64,000 nt of DNA. It comes from Trichoplax adhaerens (Eukaryota > Placozoa > Uniplacotomia > Trichoplacea > Trichoplacidae). Position 1 is the first letter of the stretch. Every line of letters begins with the position of its first letter. Position numbers and translations under genes: made by a program. Under the pieces are notes generated by a model. It searched no databases, was not told the DNA's origin, and saw only the letters and a list, made by a program, of their open reading frames with translations. Shown piece by piece: positions 1-12,818 of this stretch. Location of the stretch: contig NW_002060946.1 of assembly GCF_000150275.1 (NCBI RefSeq), positions 1,388,202-1,452,201 of the forward strand, given 5' to 3'.

Positions 1-374
1 GTACTAGTACAGTAGGGAATCCTGTTAAGCTTATGTGAGTGAGGCTCAAAATATTCCATTCTCAATCAAATTTATTGTTGCAGAATATTAGCAGGCGCTA
101 AATTGAGGCTGGTTCGAGATCGAAATCAAAATAATAATTATTTCTTTTCGGCTTGATACCATTCAATAGAATGTTTAAGATTTACGTAAAGAATTTAGCA
201 CCAGATATAGACTACAATATTACAGGATATAAATAGCTACGTCAGTACAGTTTTTCCATCATTTTCTTTCGGGTACAAGATCCAGTAAATCACACTTCTC
301 AATAATACGGGTATATTTCCTAGAAATAACTTCTTGCTCGCTATCGTCTTGTTACTCATTGTTTAACTTACAAA
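1..374. other. 5' flank of paralogue A
   Basis: Non-coding, AT-rich flank. The only structure I can support is a TATA-like box at 228-235, listed separately. Confidence 0.5.
228..235 (+). promoter_or_regulatory. TATA-like box upstream of paralogue A
   Basis: TATAAATA lies about 140 bp before the ATG at 375. Paralogues C, D and E also have a TATA-like motif 70-110 bp before their start codons, which makes chance less likely, although such motifs are common in AT-rich DNA. Confidence 0.35.
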
Positions 375-1251
375 ATGTCCAAATTCATTGCACTTGTTCT
401 CGTCATTGCGACTTTTCTACCCAATGGAATGTCATCGGTATAGCTAATTATTTAACTTATCTTTTTTAACCATTACGCTATCGATAGAACTATACTAAAA
501 ATTCCATTGCTACTTCGATATATAATCAATACGAAATGATATTGTTGTCTCATAATAGGTTATCAAACATCACCCCAAATCGTGTTATGAAGTCAAAGAG
601 TATCTTCAAGCGACTGAAAATGGATATTACAACTTATTCGATAGCTTAAGCAGTCCTTATACGACATATTGTGATTTCGAATCAGAACCACCGTTCGTAT
701 GGACATTAATAGAGTCATTTTCTTTAGAAGAAGGTCAAAAAACAATTAATCGAAAAGGCTTTGTTGAAAATCATCCAGTTGGAGAATGTCATCTGTCATG
801 GGCAGCATTTCGACTATCCAAAATCAGAATGGATACGGTTTTTGGCTCGTATGGATCAACACATTATCGTGCAACGTGTAATTTTAATGTTGTTAATGGA
901 ACAGGATTAGTAAATCGTGTCGATTACATGCGTGGAGAGTTTTGTCATAATACGTATATATTTAAGTCTTATGGTGCATATCTATGCCGTGTCGTTGATT
1001 ATGTGAATATACGTGGACACGTCTGTCGCAAGTGTACATTGCCATTTTATGCTACAACAACCTACCATAATCATATCGATCTTACCTATTCGGCTTCTCA
1101 CTGTAGCAAATTCGCTGTTCCAGATGCGATTACGAATGAAGATGTTTTCGGCCAATATTCTAATTCTAATCCCTTATTTTCGTGTGTAGCTAATAAAAAC
1201 TCTACGACCAATTGGTGGATCGGTGGAGCTTATGTTGCAGAAGCATTTTAG
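375..1251 (+). CDS. Secreted fibrinogen-like Cys-rich protein, paralogue A (intact)
   Basis: Two exons, 375-437 and 559-1251, joined in phase 0, giving about 251 aa. Exon 1 encodes a hydrophobic signal peptide (MSKFIALVLVIATFLP...) and ends at a GT donor; exon 2 starts after TAG. The mature start has the pattern SCYEV...GYYNLFDS...YCDFE...WTLIES, which resembles the first part of a fibrinogen C-terminal domain (Cys, then Gly-Tyr-Tyr, then YCD, then W-T). It is followed by a module with RATCNF, DYMRG, VNIRGHVCRKC, EDVFGQY and STTNWWIGGA. I count ten cysteines in the mature chain. There is no membrane segment after the signal, so it is probably extracellular. Function unknown: lectin-like recognition or matrix would suit the fold but is inference. 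It is the first of six copies in the window. Confidence 0.85.
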
Positions 1252-2889
1252 AATTCTAGTATTTTGAAGACATGTATCCTGATCATCAGGGATGAAGGCC
1301 AACTTTACTGCATTTTACTCTAATTTAACTTTTGATCAATAATTATACTTGTAATGCAATATTAGATAGTGGTGTTAAATATTTTAGTACTAGCAGTATT
1401 TCTTAGGATATGACGTAAAAATCTTTCTGGAACAGTTTTTGAAAAGAAATCGACAAGTATAGCAGGGCACGATTTCTGGTAGATAAATGATCAATTTTAC
1501 GATAACTAATTGTAGTTATGTATAATTGCGCTGAGATTCTGAGTAGAAACTATATTACAAGCATACTCATATTTTTTTCGATATATCCTACGTTTGCTAT
1601 TGTAATCATTTTAGTTGCTCTGCACGTTAATATGCCATCATAGACTACAGGTATTTTCTTTTCTTGCTTATGCTACGAATTTAATAAATTTTTTTTTTAT
1701 CTTATTTGACAACTTGAAACAATATCACCTTAATAAATCAAATGTCAATAGATCTATTGAAACCAGAAAGGAAATGATAATAAATAGGGAGTAAATCCGT
1801 TATTCGTTACTAAATCGCATGATAAAGTGACATATTTTAGTCAGCTGCAGTTCTCTTAGCTACTGCTTCCGATAGTTTAATTGAAGGAGATTAGCATATT
1901 TTGTGCCTCAAATTTATTGCTTTGAAACCGGTTTAAGTGATGTGGATAAAGGTACTCGTATACTCGTAAATAAATTTCAGAGCAAATGGTTTTAAGTAAA
2001 ATCATTTCAAAGCTCACCAACACATTACAGTAACTGCAAGCGATTCAACTCCACTCCTCTAGATCAAGAGTAAAATATGTTTTTAAAATGATGTTGTAAT
2101 TTAAGGTTTTAGCGCATGTACTGCACTACCTTACTGGAGGGGCTTTATCATGTAATCAAGAATCGAAAAGGCATGAAACCGAGGTAAAGGCTAATTCATC
2201 TAAATTTGTTGCATATACAACAACGTTCTTTTATCACCATGGATGATTATAAAAATTTGCTTAGTAATGATAAAATTATTTCCGTAGAGTATGAATAAGA
2301 GTAAAGCCAATATGGAAGTCCTATTATATAATCGATATGATGTATTTTGTTCCAAAACAGGACTATGAGTCCACTTTGTATACACAGCAATTAATCATCT
2401 CTCTAGATGCTTTCTAACCACTGCGTGAAGATAATCAGTAATAGTTTAGATCCAAATTCAAAACGAGGCTAAGGGTAAGTATATCTCTTCAAGGTCATTA
2501 TAACTATTGTTCTCATTTAAGTAGGACCACCTACTTGAGATCAGCCTATAGAGAAGTTTTTAATTGTATTTTCTGCAAGTTTTTCAGTACACATCTCAGT
2601 AAATAATGTTAATCAATCTTTCGCTAATCGGGTAGTAATTATTAAACTACATAAATTACTGCTTCGAAAAATATCTATTAATTCGTGAACCGACTATCAC
2701 TTTCTGCTTATGAATGTCGTATAAGTATCTTATTCCTTCAAAGTATAGATGACTTTGCAAGTCAGTCCATTTTTTTCTACCTAAATATTTGATGTTTTGT
2801 CAAGACCAGGCAACCTTTAAAGCGTTAACTAGTTATTAATAATTAATAATAGTACGATAACGTGCTTATAATTTAGGCAATCCTTTAAC
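1252..2889. other. Intergenic, paralogue A to B
   Basis: AT-rich non-coding DNA. A minus-strand frame at 2200-2385 (61 codons) shows no homology or splice context and is probably chance. I see no repeat or RNA gene. Confidence 0.5.
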
Positions 2890-3284
2890 ATGACTTCTAC
2901 AGCATCTTTTGCGATAATAGCTATAGTGGTTGTGCCCGTAATCCTATCATCGGTAAGTTCAATCTTCAAATTTTTTGTTCTATTAACGATAGTTTACAAT
3001 CATAAGGATATGTGAAAAAGTAAAGTCTTATAACTATAATAATTTGAATTAATTTACACTAATAGGTATACTACAAGCCTCAATCCTGTTCTGAAGTCAA
3101 GCAATATCTAAAGCCTTCTGAGAGCGGTTACTTTACGTTATATGATTCTGGTGGCAACTCATTTAAAAGCTTCTGTGATTTTCAGCCGAAACACTGGTTT
3201 ACTTGGACTTTTCTTGAATCGTTAATAATAAAGATTGGCCAATATCAAGAGGTCGAGCCGATATGCATGATGCTGTATCATTAA
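2890..3284 (+). pseudogene. Truncated paralogue B of the secreted fibrinogen-like family
   Basis: Exon 1 (2890-2952) is a normal 21-codon signal peptide (MTSTASFAIIAIVVVPVILSS) with a GTAAGT donor. Exon 2 starts at 3066 after TAG in phase 0. It keeps the fibrinogen-like piece (SCSEV...GYFTLYDS...FCDF...WFTWTFLESL) and then runs out of homology and hits TAA at 3282-3284, leaving 93 aa. The whole RATCNF to NWWIGG module is missing, and nothing like it follows before 4.9 kb. The signal peptide and the first two cysteines are intact, so it could still be expressed as a short secreted protein. I call it a truncated copy or likely pseudogene. Confidence 0.7.
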
Positions 3285-4963
3285 ATTTTACCTAAAGTGC
3301 ACATAATTCACAAGGAGGGATGACAGAGGGTTTTCGCGTCTAATTTTCTCTCGTTTTGTGGGAGAGATCAACGAAAATCTAAAATAATTCCTATTAATTA
3401 CCAATGTAAAGTTCAGATTACATTCATTCTTTTTCTATGGTTAAAATTATAATGAAATTATTATTACATATCGCCTCAAATTGGTACATGCATACTCAGT
3501 AATGTAACTTGATAATACCTAATAACTATTTTATATTAAAAATTATTGCATTATTTGCCTTAATCTTCGTCTTACGATGGTCCGTTATACAGTAAATTAA
3601 ACTTTTCTTCTGTAGTGAAGTCTCACCATTTCATCTCCGTAATTCTAATAAAACAATGTTACATACTTTGATTGACGAGCAATACATCAGTTTGACGGGT
3701 AACTACTTCTGACGAAACAGAACTGATTACTTTGCGCAGTAAAAGATAACTTAACTTTGTAATAAACTATAATAAAATCTGCTATTTGAGACTATACGTA
3801 CTCTGTATACTAGAATGATTATAAGCATAGGCCTAGTTTGCAAATTCTATTTTTTTCACAGCATAGCCAGAAAAGAATTCAATAATATGAAATAAACCCT
3901 TAAAATTAGTACTACTTTACGTCGTAAGAAGGTAAACATTGATGCAGGAGGAAGAAAAGGGAGATGAAGTCGTATTAAAACGGTCATCACAAAGCCTCTC
4001 TAATCTTGATAAAGAAGTAATCATCAATTGAATTTATGGTAATATAAGTAATTTACTAAGGTGCAAAATTTGTAACGAGGTTTGCTATAAGATGTTGTTA
4101 ATGAGTTTAGCCGCTCTAGAACGCAAAGGAAACTGGAGTGCATAGAACATTTGAATTAACTTTAAATTCATGCTAACCCTGTATCAAATTTTACATTAAG
4201 TTATGCACCTCAGTAAATCTTATGCAAGATGCTTCAACTCATGTAGTAAAAATGGGGATAATATGTACGGTAACGAAAGAGCAAAGACAGAGGAAATTAT
4301 AATTATTAACATTACTACTATAATCAGCACGACTAGAAGTTTCCACTTTGGACAACTAGTATGAAATCGTCTGCGCAAATAATTTTATCACATTGCATCT
4401 GGACCTTACTTTATAGCAGCAAATTATTGCGTCTGAACTACGGCATCTTATGAGTTTACATTCAATGTATCATAAAAAAGTTGTTGATGCCTAACTAGCA
4501 GCCCTGATATGATTAGCTCGAACTTGTGGCTCATCTTCTGCCATTTAATGTCAACGGTTTAATAAATGCAAGGCTCAAGTAATTACTCATTATTAGAGCA
4601 TTTAAAGTATTCGAAAGACAGCCTCTTGCGGAGATGACTTCACTGTTTATCAAAGTGAGGTAGACTACATGCCGTAATTCTCGGGCGTAGAAATCTTTAT
4701 TCTTTTAATTGTTGTATTATATCCAATGGCATTGGTATCTCAAATTGAGGCTAACAACAAAAGGAATTAATACAGTGATCTACCTATTCATCAACTCTAG
4801 ATGTTTGCAGTCATCAAGTACCGTACTATCAGAAATAATAAAATTTTTAAGTATAAATTTGAACAACATCAAAATATGCCAGTATTCTGCAGAAATTTTG
4901 TATTTCGAGAGCAACTTTTTGAATAGCTCAACTGAACACTCTTAACTACTCATTAAATTCAGG
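3285..4963. other. Intergenic, paralogue B to C
   Basis: AT-rich non-coding sequence. The plus-strand frame at 4709-4945 overlaps the presumed promoter of paralogue C and looks like chance. I recognise no remnant of the missing 3' part of paralogue B. Confidence 0.5.
4852..4858 (+). promoter_or_regulatory. TATA-like box upstream of paralogue C
   Basis: TATAAAT about 106 bp before the ATG at 4964. Support is the similar position of TATA-like motifs at paralogues A, D and E only. Confidence 0.3.
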
Positions 4964-5814
4964 ATGGCAAAAACCTCACATCTTCTTCTTGCAGTCGTGG
5001 CTCTACTACCATTTGTTATATCTAAAGTAAGTTTCAATAGTCCTCCTATCTTCAATTCCGAGATTCTGCACTAATTGCGACTTCAATAATTTGAGTTTTA
5101 TTTATAAAATATTTACCGGTATATCCACTTCTGTAGATGCATCATAAACCTTAATCGTGCTATAAAGTCAAGCAATACCTTAATCCTACAGAAAGCGGGT
5201 TTTTTACTTTATACGATGTTAACAATAACCCATTCCGAAGCTTTTGCGATTTCGAATCAGAATCACCTTTCGTCTGGACATTAATCGAATCTTTAACATT
5301 GGAAAACGCTCAAAAAGCGCCTTTTCGTAAAAGCTTCGAGCTTAATCTTCCATTAGGCAAATGTAACACATCAATGTCTCTATTTCGTTTAACATCAGCT
5401 CATAGAAGCTCAATTTTAGGTGCGTACGGATCGAAACACTATCGTTCGACCTGCAATTTTGATATTGATATGGGAACTGGCTTAGCTAATCGTCGTGATT
5501 ATTTAAGATTTTCCGCATGTAAAGGCCTTTATATTCTTACCACTAACAGTGCTCGTTGTGTAGAAGTAGATTATATCAACGTTAGAGGGCAATCATGTAG
5601 AAAATGCAGCGTACCATTTTACAGTTCTACATCACAGCATCTTCACATCGATCTCATTGTGGCTAGTACCTACTGTAGAAAATTTGTTGTTACTGACCAT
5701 ATTGCAAATGAAGACGTTTTCGGTCACTATAGCAATCTTAATCCTACATTTTCTTGCGCCACAAATAAAAATTCAACTACTGCTTGGTGGATAGGAGGAG
5801 CATTCATCGAATGA
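4964..5814 (+). pseudogene. Paralogue C: full-length family member with one in-frame stop
   Basis: Exon 1 (4964-5026) encodes a signal peptide (MAKTSHLLLAVVALLPFVIS) with a GTAAGT donor. Exon 2 begins at 5137 after TAG in phase 0. The sixth codon of exon 2 is TAA (5152-5154), where the other copies have CAA or AAA (B has Pro-Gln-Ser, A has Pro-Lys-Ser). Every codon after it, to the TGA at 5812-5814, is open. That stretch keeps all family motifs: SCNF-type Cys pattern, DYLRF, INVRGQSCRKC, EDVFGHY and STTAWWIGGA. Without the stop it would be about 246 aa. A single lesion in a clean frame suggests a very young null allele or an assembly/sequencing error. Another acceptor downstream could skip the stop in frame (CAA at about 5170) but would remove the first Cys. 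Confidence 0.7.
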
Positions 5815-7679
5815 ACTTTTCTCGTACCGTATTTGTCAGCACATGTTCGCGTCTCCGTTGATTGTTTCTACAAGATTTTCGATTATTTGCTATGAATATT
5901 AGATCTATTCTAGCACCATTTTAGCGTATTTAAATCAGATGTTATAACCACAATTCAACTTCGTATCATTATGGTAGATCTCTACTATTATTAACATGTA
6001 ATAGATCGCACTTGATCATGTAAGATAGCTGATAATGACTTCATGTGTGTTCTCTTTATCTTGCATCTCCTACCGAGATACCAATTAGCAAATTTTAGCC
6101 TTATAATAAGGCTTATTTATTTTAAAGTCAATTCTGTACATAAGTTAAACGATTAACCTTCCTAATATGAAAGGATATGAGTAATAAGTATGCATATGAT
6201 TATGCTTAAGCAGGTCAAATAAATACGAAGGCGAAAAGATGCATTTTACTTAGCGATCCTTGTCAGCACCTATAAAAGTAGGTTTCGCCGCGGCCCTTTA
6301 CATCTTAAAACTTCCTTTTTAATAATTTGACTATAAATGCGCATTATCGATATCGCTGATAGAAGTAATATTACAATGGACGAAAAATTCAAATAAAACT
6401 ACCAACTTCTGAATCCCAACGCAAGGAAATTAGGGGAAAGCACAGTTTATTATAATAACTATCTAAAAATTCTATTAATTGTACATGATAAATTACAAAA
6501 AGGGCAGAATTGCTGCCTTAACCAATCAAATTATCAACGTAAAATACGATTTACTGACGAATTAGGTAAATTATTTACTTCACCTTCTCTATCTTGAACT
6601 ACTAAGCTATTGAACTAGGCCATCTTTTATTTGCCACATAGAGCAGTAGTTAGATTACTATCTTACAGTACCGTTCTAAAGTAATCCTAATCAAACTAGC
6701 AATTGAACGCATATGATAAACAAATTATACCCTAGATTCCCGAAAGACTAAATTAATAAAAATTAACCGTAATTTAACTACAACAAGGATTTCCTACAGT
6801 ATACGAAAGGTAACTATAATAAAGCATTATAAAAGATCATCAATCTTAAATTAGAATCCTGATTAGAACTTTCAGGTTTTCAGTGTATTTCGTTATAAAA
6901 TAATGTCATTTCTGGTGTAACTTCTAGTCAAGTTAGCTGCTAATTTTAAGATTGCAACTTGATTGCTGTATTATCTAAATATATGGCCAAATTTACAATC
7001 TTACATTGTGCAACTCTTAGCAAAATTAAGTTAACGAATGCTATTAAATTCTAGTCAGAACAAAGTGGTCATGTTTACGATATATTAAAACACTAAGTAG
7101 AATCTGCCATAATTAAATCAAATTAAATTACTTTTTAAGTCACAATACTTACTGAAATTAAATAAACTTGAAGAATTCTAAAAATTAACCTTCATTACGT
7201 AGATTTTACTAAATTATCAATTAAAATACAGTATACTACATGATGTTGTATGGCTACATTTAGGACTACTGGTACCGATATGAAAATTATCTTACTTTAC
7301 AGCTTACACTTATAGCCATGTAGCAGCCTACAACTGTTAATGCTTTAGATTGAAAATTATTTACTAAATACAAGCAGACACTGTTCTTCTCAGCAAGAGG
7401 CTTAAAGATGTTGATGAACGCATCTCATCGGTTGCTTGTACCTCTTAATAACTTTTATCTTAAATACTTTAAGATTCGATCGATTTTTTTCAGAATAAAT
7501 TGCGATATACTGTATGTGAATGAAGTTTCGTCTAATATTAATACTAGTAGTTCGTATTAGTCATGTTTGAGTTGTGGCAATGAATAAGTGGAAGAATAAA
7601 ATCAGTATCGTCTCTAATATCAATTCAATCATAATACGGCTCGGTACTGCATCGGGAAGCAATAATTAACAACAATTAT

Positions 7680-7885
7680 CTTAATATAGCTGTTGTGTTA
7701 AGAGCCTCAAATCATTTCTTTCCTAGGAGCAATGTCAAAATATCCATAGCACATATCGTAAGAATGATTGTTGAGCTACAACAATTGCCTTCATAGCTAT
7801 TTTATTAAGAGCCTCAAAATCATTTCTCCTACGAAAAAATGTCATAATATCCATCGTACACATAATAGGAATAATTGCTACACTG
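7680..7885. repeat. Imperfect direct duplication, period about 107 bp
   Basis: The block containing TTAAGAGCCTCAAATCATTTC at about 7698 recurs at about 7805 with an extra A, and the sequence after it stays similar (AATGTCAAAATATCCAT versus AATGTCATAATATCCAT). Two copies, diverged, no coding potential. Confidence 0.6.
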
Positions 7886-8643
7886 TGTATGATCAGCTCA
7901 ATATCACTTCTTGTTCATTTACTAGCACAGAGAACTCGAAATAAGATGGAATAATTTTGCATAACAATGGAAGTAGAGCCAAGAAATGAATAATATGCAT
8001 CCAATAGAATTTCCGCTACCATTACCAGAATTCATTTACTATATTCTGGCTGATTAGTTGAATATCAAGCAAGTAACCAGGAAGCGGATTTCTAAAATTT
8101 TGGAATAAGGAAAGTTGCAATTTTCTCGTTAATTAAAAGATGTAACATTTATTAGGTACGATATCGATACAGTTTTAAGCAGAGGGGCTCAAATCTTTAA
8201 TTTGAAATTTTAGAATAGACTCCCATACTGCAATTTATCTCGTATTACAAAGGATTGACTAAGATTGTGTTTATTAAATGACATCAACAAATTTCCCGTT
8301 TTCAAATCACTGATTATGGGAACGAGGCTATGTTGATTTTATAATTGACAGCTAATCATTGAATCGCTCTTCGATGTCACCTCTACGCACATGATTTCTA
8401 TAGGCTCCATTTCCACTTTTTACTTTATAATCAGTTATTGTGAATGAATGTATCGAAGGTAAATAATTTCAATATCTAATTAATAGTCTTACAAGAGTCG
8501 AAAGAATATAGACTGATAGCGAGGACACCATTGTTCCCTAACGTAAATATTTCCCCTTATTCATGAGTGTCAAATATATTCTATTCACTAAAGCATTACA
8601 GTTAGAATCACTTATAAGTAATAAAACGTTCAGTATATAGCGG

Positions 8644-8651
8644 TTATAAAT
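8644..8651 (+). promoter_or_regulatory. TATA-like box upstream of paralogue D
   Basis: TTATAAAT about 70 bp before the ATG at 8720. The matching motif of paralogue E lies at almost the same distance, which supports a shared core-promoter layout. Confidence 0.4.
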
Positions 8652-8719
8652 CAGAACTACGATTTTGTGACAAAGATCATTCGCTCGAAAATCATCTTTA
8701 CAAGATTGTAATTGCAGAC

Positions 8720-9571
8720 ATGGCAAAACTTTGTTTTCTAATCCTTATGGCGTTTGCCATCGTTCCTGCGGTAATGTCTTCGGTAAGTTTGCCATAATTA
8801 TATTATCCTATTATTCAAACGAGTGTTTGATTTCTTAAACAAGTTATTTTATTCTATCTTCATCGCACAAAGGTAATCAAGCATAAGCCTAAATCGTGCC
8901 ATGAAATAAAGGAGTTTATGCAAACAACCGAAAATGGATTCTATAACCTGTTCGATTCTAATCTCAGCCCATATACAACTTATTGCGATTTCGAATCGGA
9001 GCCCCCATTCATTTGGACCTTAATTGAATCCGTTACCTTACACGAAGCCCAACAGTTAGAAAACCGAAAATCTTTTTATTATGACCATCCTCTTGCTGAG
9101 TGTCATATAAATTGGAATAAATTCCGTTTATCTAAAGTTCGAATACAAAGTATCCAAGGTTCATACGGTACAACGCATTATCGAGTTACTTGCAACTTTA
9201 ATCCCGTTAATGGAACTGGCTTAACAAACCATCGCGATTACCTTCGAGGTTCTCTCTGTCAATACACGAACTTTTATAGTGCCACCTCAAGTTACTATTG
9301 CGTTCGCGTTGATTACATTAACGTTCGAGGAAAACTTTGCCGAAAGTGCAGGGTACCATTTTATGGAGGTAATACAAATCATCAGTTTGTTGATTTGGGA
9401 ACAGCAGCAACAGCTTGCGATAGATTCGACGTTCCGGATAAAATATCGAGTGAAGATGTATTTGGAAACTACAAAAATGTCAATCCACAGTTCTCTTGCT
9501 CCGCCAATTCCAATTCTACAACCAATTGGTGGTTAGGCGGTGCTTTCATTGCAGAACAATTAATATATTAA
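8720..9571 (+). CDS. Secreted fibrinogen-like Cys-rich protein, paralogue D (intact)
   Basis: Exons 8720-8782 and 8873-9571, phase 0, about 253 aa. Signal peptide MAKLCFLILMAFAIVPAVMSS ends exactly at a GTAAGT donor; exon 2 follows AAAG. The mature protein is closest to paralogue A by eye (KSCHEI, NGFYNLFDS, YTTYCDFESEPPF, FGSYG/QGSYG, VNGTGL). The family motifs RVTCNF, DYLRG, INVRGKLCRKC, EDVFGNY and STTNWWLGGAF are all present, as is the ten-Cys pattern. No truncation or membrane anchor. It is probably an extracellular protein of the same unknown role as A. Together with A and E it is one of only three undamaged members here. Confidence 0.87.
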
Positions 9572-12500
9572 ACTATTTCTTTGATAGCTAGTTTAGTAAA
9601 CGATCCTTACTTTCTACTTTAGTACTCAACTACTGTCTCGCCGTCTTTATCAAGAGTCCGGTTATTAATTCGATAGAAATTAGACTATTAGAAGTAGTTA
9701 ATTTTCCTTCTAGCGGACTAGTTTTCATATTGTTGTTTGATAAAAATTTTAGTTTGCAAACGGAAAGGAAGCTGTGCTGTGAAATTGTAACCTTTACATC
9801 ATTTTTACCGTTACTGTATCCTCCTGTTCGTAATTTTTACGTTAAAATCTCCTGAAAATTCGTTAAATGTTATTGCAGCATAAAATTTAGTAGAAGAGGA
9901 ATCGATAGATAAGATTTCGACCATTTGAAACCTTAATAAAAATAAAATACGCCAACTTCCTTTAATAATTTTACTCTCATTGTGACTAACTAAAAATGTC
10001 TTCATTCAATATTCTCAACTACTATCCTTTTTACTGACCAACGATGCAATAATCTGCGCTAGCATATTAACAAAGATCTATTTGAGTACATAAGGCAATT
10101 GTAAGGAAAGTGTTAATCATCTTTCTTTCGTACTTATATCATATTCCTGATTATTGATGCCTTACTAATTCACTTTCTACCGACATACATGATATGATAT
10201 GTTACAATTTTAATTAGTTCAGGAATGTTCCGATTGTATTGAAATTAGTTACTGATATGTGGCTTACGTATGAATTTCGGCCAACACTTGATAGAAATTT
10301 ACACACAACTATCGCTATAGTTGTTCCAGTTAGTACTATCAATAAATATGGCAAACTGCCGCTACATTTGATTGCCCTAGGCCGCCGAAACTCTTTCTAA
10401 AACTACACACCTACGCCCTTCAACTGCATATGTAGTAATTGGCCAAAAGTTTTGTTACAGTAACCTACACTGTGGCCGTTGTCAATTAATATTAATTTTA
10501 GAGCTACACGCGTATTAACCAAAAGTATTTCAATTGAAACCACAAGTGCTTTTGCTCAAGTAATGTACATAGTAACTCTTTAGTCTCAAGCTGAGAAATT
10601 ACAGTGATACAAGGTCATTTGGCTCTCAAAATCCCTAACGCAACATTATTTTAATCCCGAATTCAACTTTTTTATGCTATTACTATTTCTTGATCAATTT
10701 ATGATTTGCAACTACGTGCTCATAGAATTCAAATAGCCCGAAAACGAGGCTTTAAAAATAATACCTTTGGCAGTAAACATAATAAGAATGGAATTTGGGC
10801 TAATGCTCGAATTGAGATAGTTAATTAAGTACAGAATTAGGTCGACAGCAGCTAAGATTTTTTATCAATTAAAAATATAGAGTATATTTATGCTAGTTTC
10901 GCTATCTTACGAACTCACGATCGAATCCTGAAGTTTTACCGAGTTGGATACACTGATTCGATAATTTTGGGATAAATTGAATCAATTTTCAGATGGTACC
11001 AGATATTGCATTCTACTGCATTATATTTTTCTCCCAGATTATAATACCACTACAGAGTATTATGTTGAGTTGATACGACTAACCTAACAGATGGTAATTT
11101 TGCAGGTGGCGATAACTGTACGCACCATGCTATCAGTTTAGTACCCTAACTACTGGAAATATTAAAAAGATCGTAAATGCTCTACATTAATAGTATAAAT
11201 AATTATATAATTTAATCTGTCTGGTTTATAGTTGCTAATCAAGTTGCTCGATATTAAATATATATCATGACGAAACCATTTTTGCTTTCTTTACCTCCTT
11301 CAGTTTAATACTTCTACAATATTTCAGAAAGTTTGAACGGCCAGAATACGAAGACAATTTTCATGTCGTGTTTATAAATATCTTGATCTTTCGACCATAC
11401 GAGTATGTTAATAGTATTTTTCTCCTCCCTAGACTACTGCTTTTCAGCTTTCTGACGGCACGATATTTTCAAGATTTATATATGAGAGAACAAACGGATT
11501 ACAGCGAGTAAAGTCTATTCGCATTTAAGTTGATATACCATGATGTGTTGTGATAGATAAGGCAATGAATTACTAAAACAAGTATATAATACGGTATTAC
11601 AGCTATACTATTTAAAAACAGTAAATCCTAAATAAAAAGTGATTTCTAGTAAGTCTACTAGGTGAAGTGTATCAAAATCCCTCGTGCCAACATTAACAAC
11701 TAAGCGTGGAAATACAACGGCTAGCACTGGAATTCATTGTAGAAATCTATTTAAGCTCGTGTGTTTGTAGAATAAATCAGTAGTTGCTCAAGAATGGTGT
11801 AAGACTAGTATAGTGAAGAATAGTGTAATATATTTAGTTATCTGTGGAGTTCAGTTAAGAAATCGAGTTCTCGTATATCACTAACATAGAAACTGGAGAT
11901 ACTGGAAGAAGTAGCCCGAGTTATTATAGTTACAAGAGAGATTCTTTACTTAGTTAATTTACGTTTCCTTTGTCATAAGAGAGGGTTGTGACAGTACTCT
12001 TTTTACAAATTTATAGAAAATCGGTGAATACTTCTTAAAATTTTAAGGAAGACTACGACTATAGATATATTTGTAGCACTGCTATTTTATCAATTAATGG
12101 CTTTATTGACATAAAATATTGCGGAAGTCCATCAAGCGTAAGACAGTGGAAATAAAGTGTGACGGAGGTGCACTGCCTTATGTGCTGGAATCGTCTGCAA
12201 TACCGGTATCGTTGATGTTTTTTATCGTGATCATGAATAGCAAAGGTTGAAGAATATGCCATAATAGAATTTCAAATATGTTTCATATTCGAATTATGAC
12301 GGTTATACGGTTTTTTATTGAATGGCCCTTGTACAATAACCATTATTTAAAGTTTTTAAATCAGTGTGTTACTGCAATAATTGCGTCTCACAATAACTAT
12401 CTTAGTCAAATGGTATTTTTTAAAAGGCTTTCATTACAAGTTAGTGATTTCAGCTAATTACAGTAGTTTAGGGCTAACAACCCGTACACTACAACAAGGT

Positions 12501-12818
12501 TTTAGAAATAGTAGAGCAATAATTAATTACTACAAGAATCTAGTCTAAAATTGAAAGTATTCCGAGCTCAAAGCGAAGTGAAGTCTCTTCTCCATCGTAG
12601 GCTCATCTCTGCAGTTCTTATAAACATTTCGTTAAATCCATTTATGACAACTTGATTCATCTACAATCAGACATGAGTCATCAAACAAAAATACTTTTTT
12701 CAAATGGTACATCATTATCTTCTACAGTCTAAAATAATTCTACTTAAGATGTCGCTACTCTTCTATCAACGTCTAACCCCTTTCGTATAATCAAATATGG
12801 GTGCATCACTACAGTTAC
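9572..12818. other. Intergenic, paralogue D to E (convergent)
   Basis: About 3.2 kb between the 3' ends of plus-strand D and minus-strand E. AT-rich, with no convincing exon, repeat or RNA gene. Short frames at 9811-10005 and 12059-12262 (minus) look random. Confidence 0.5.

Larger units (their letters stand above)
5815..8719. other. Intergenic, paralogue C to D
   Basis: About 2.9 kb of AT-rich non-coding DNA. The only structure seen is an imperfect direct duplication at about 7.68-7.88 kb, listed separately. Confidence 0.5.

Noticed and set aside
110..125. GGTTCGAGAT resembling a tRNA T arm
   Set aside because: No acceptor, D or anticodon arm can be folded around it.
9279..9536. Plus-strand 85-codon frame within paralogue D
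   Set aside because: Out-of-frame shadow of the real second exon.
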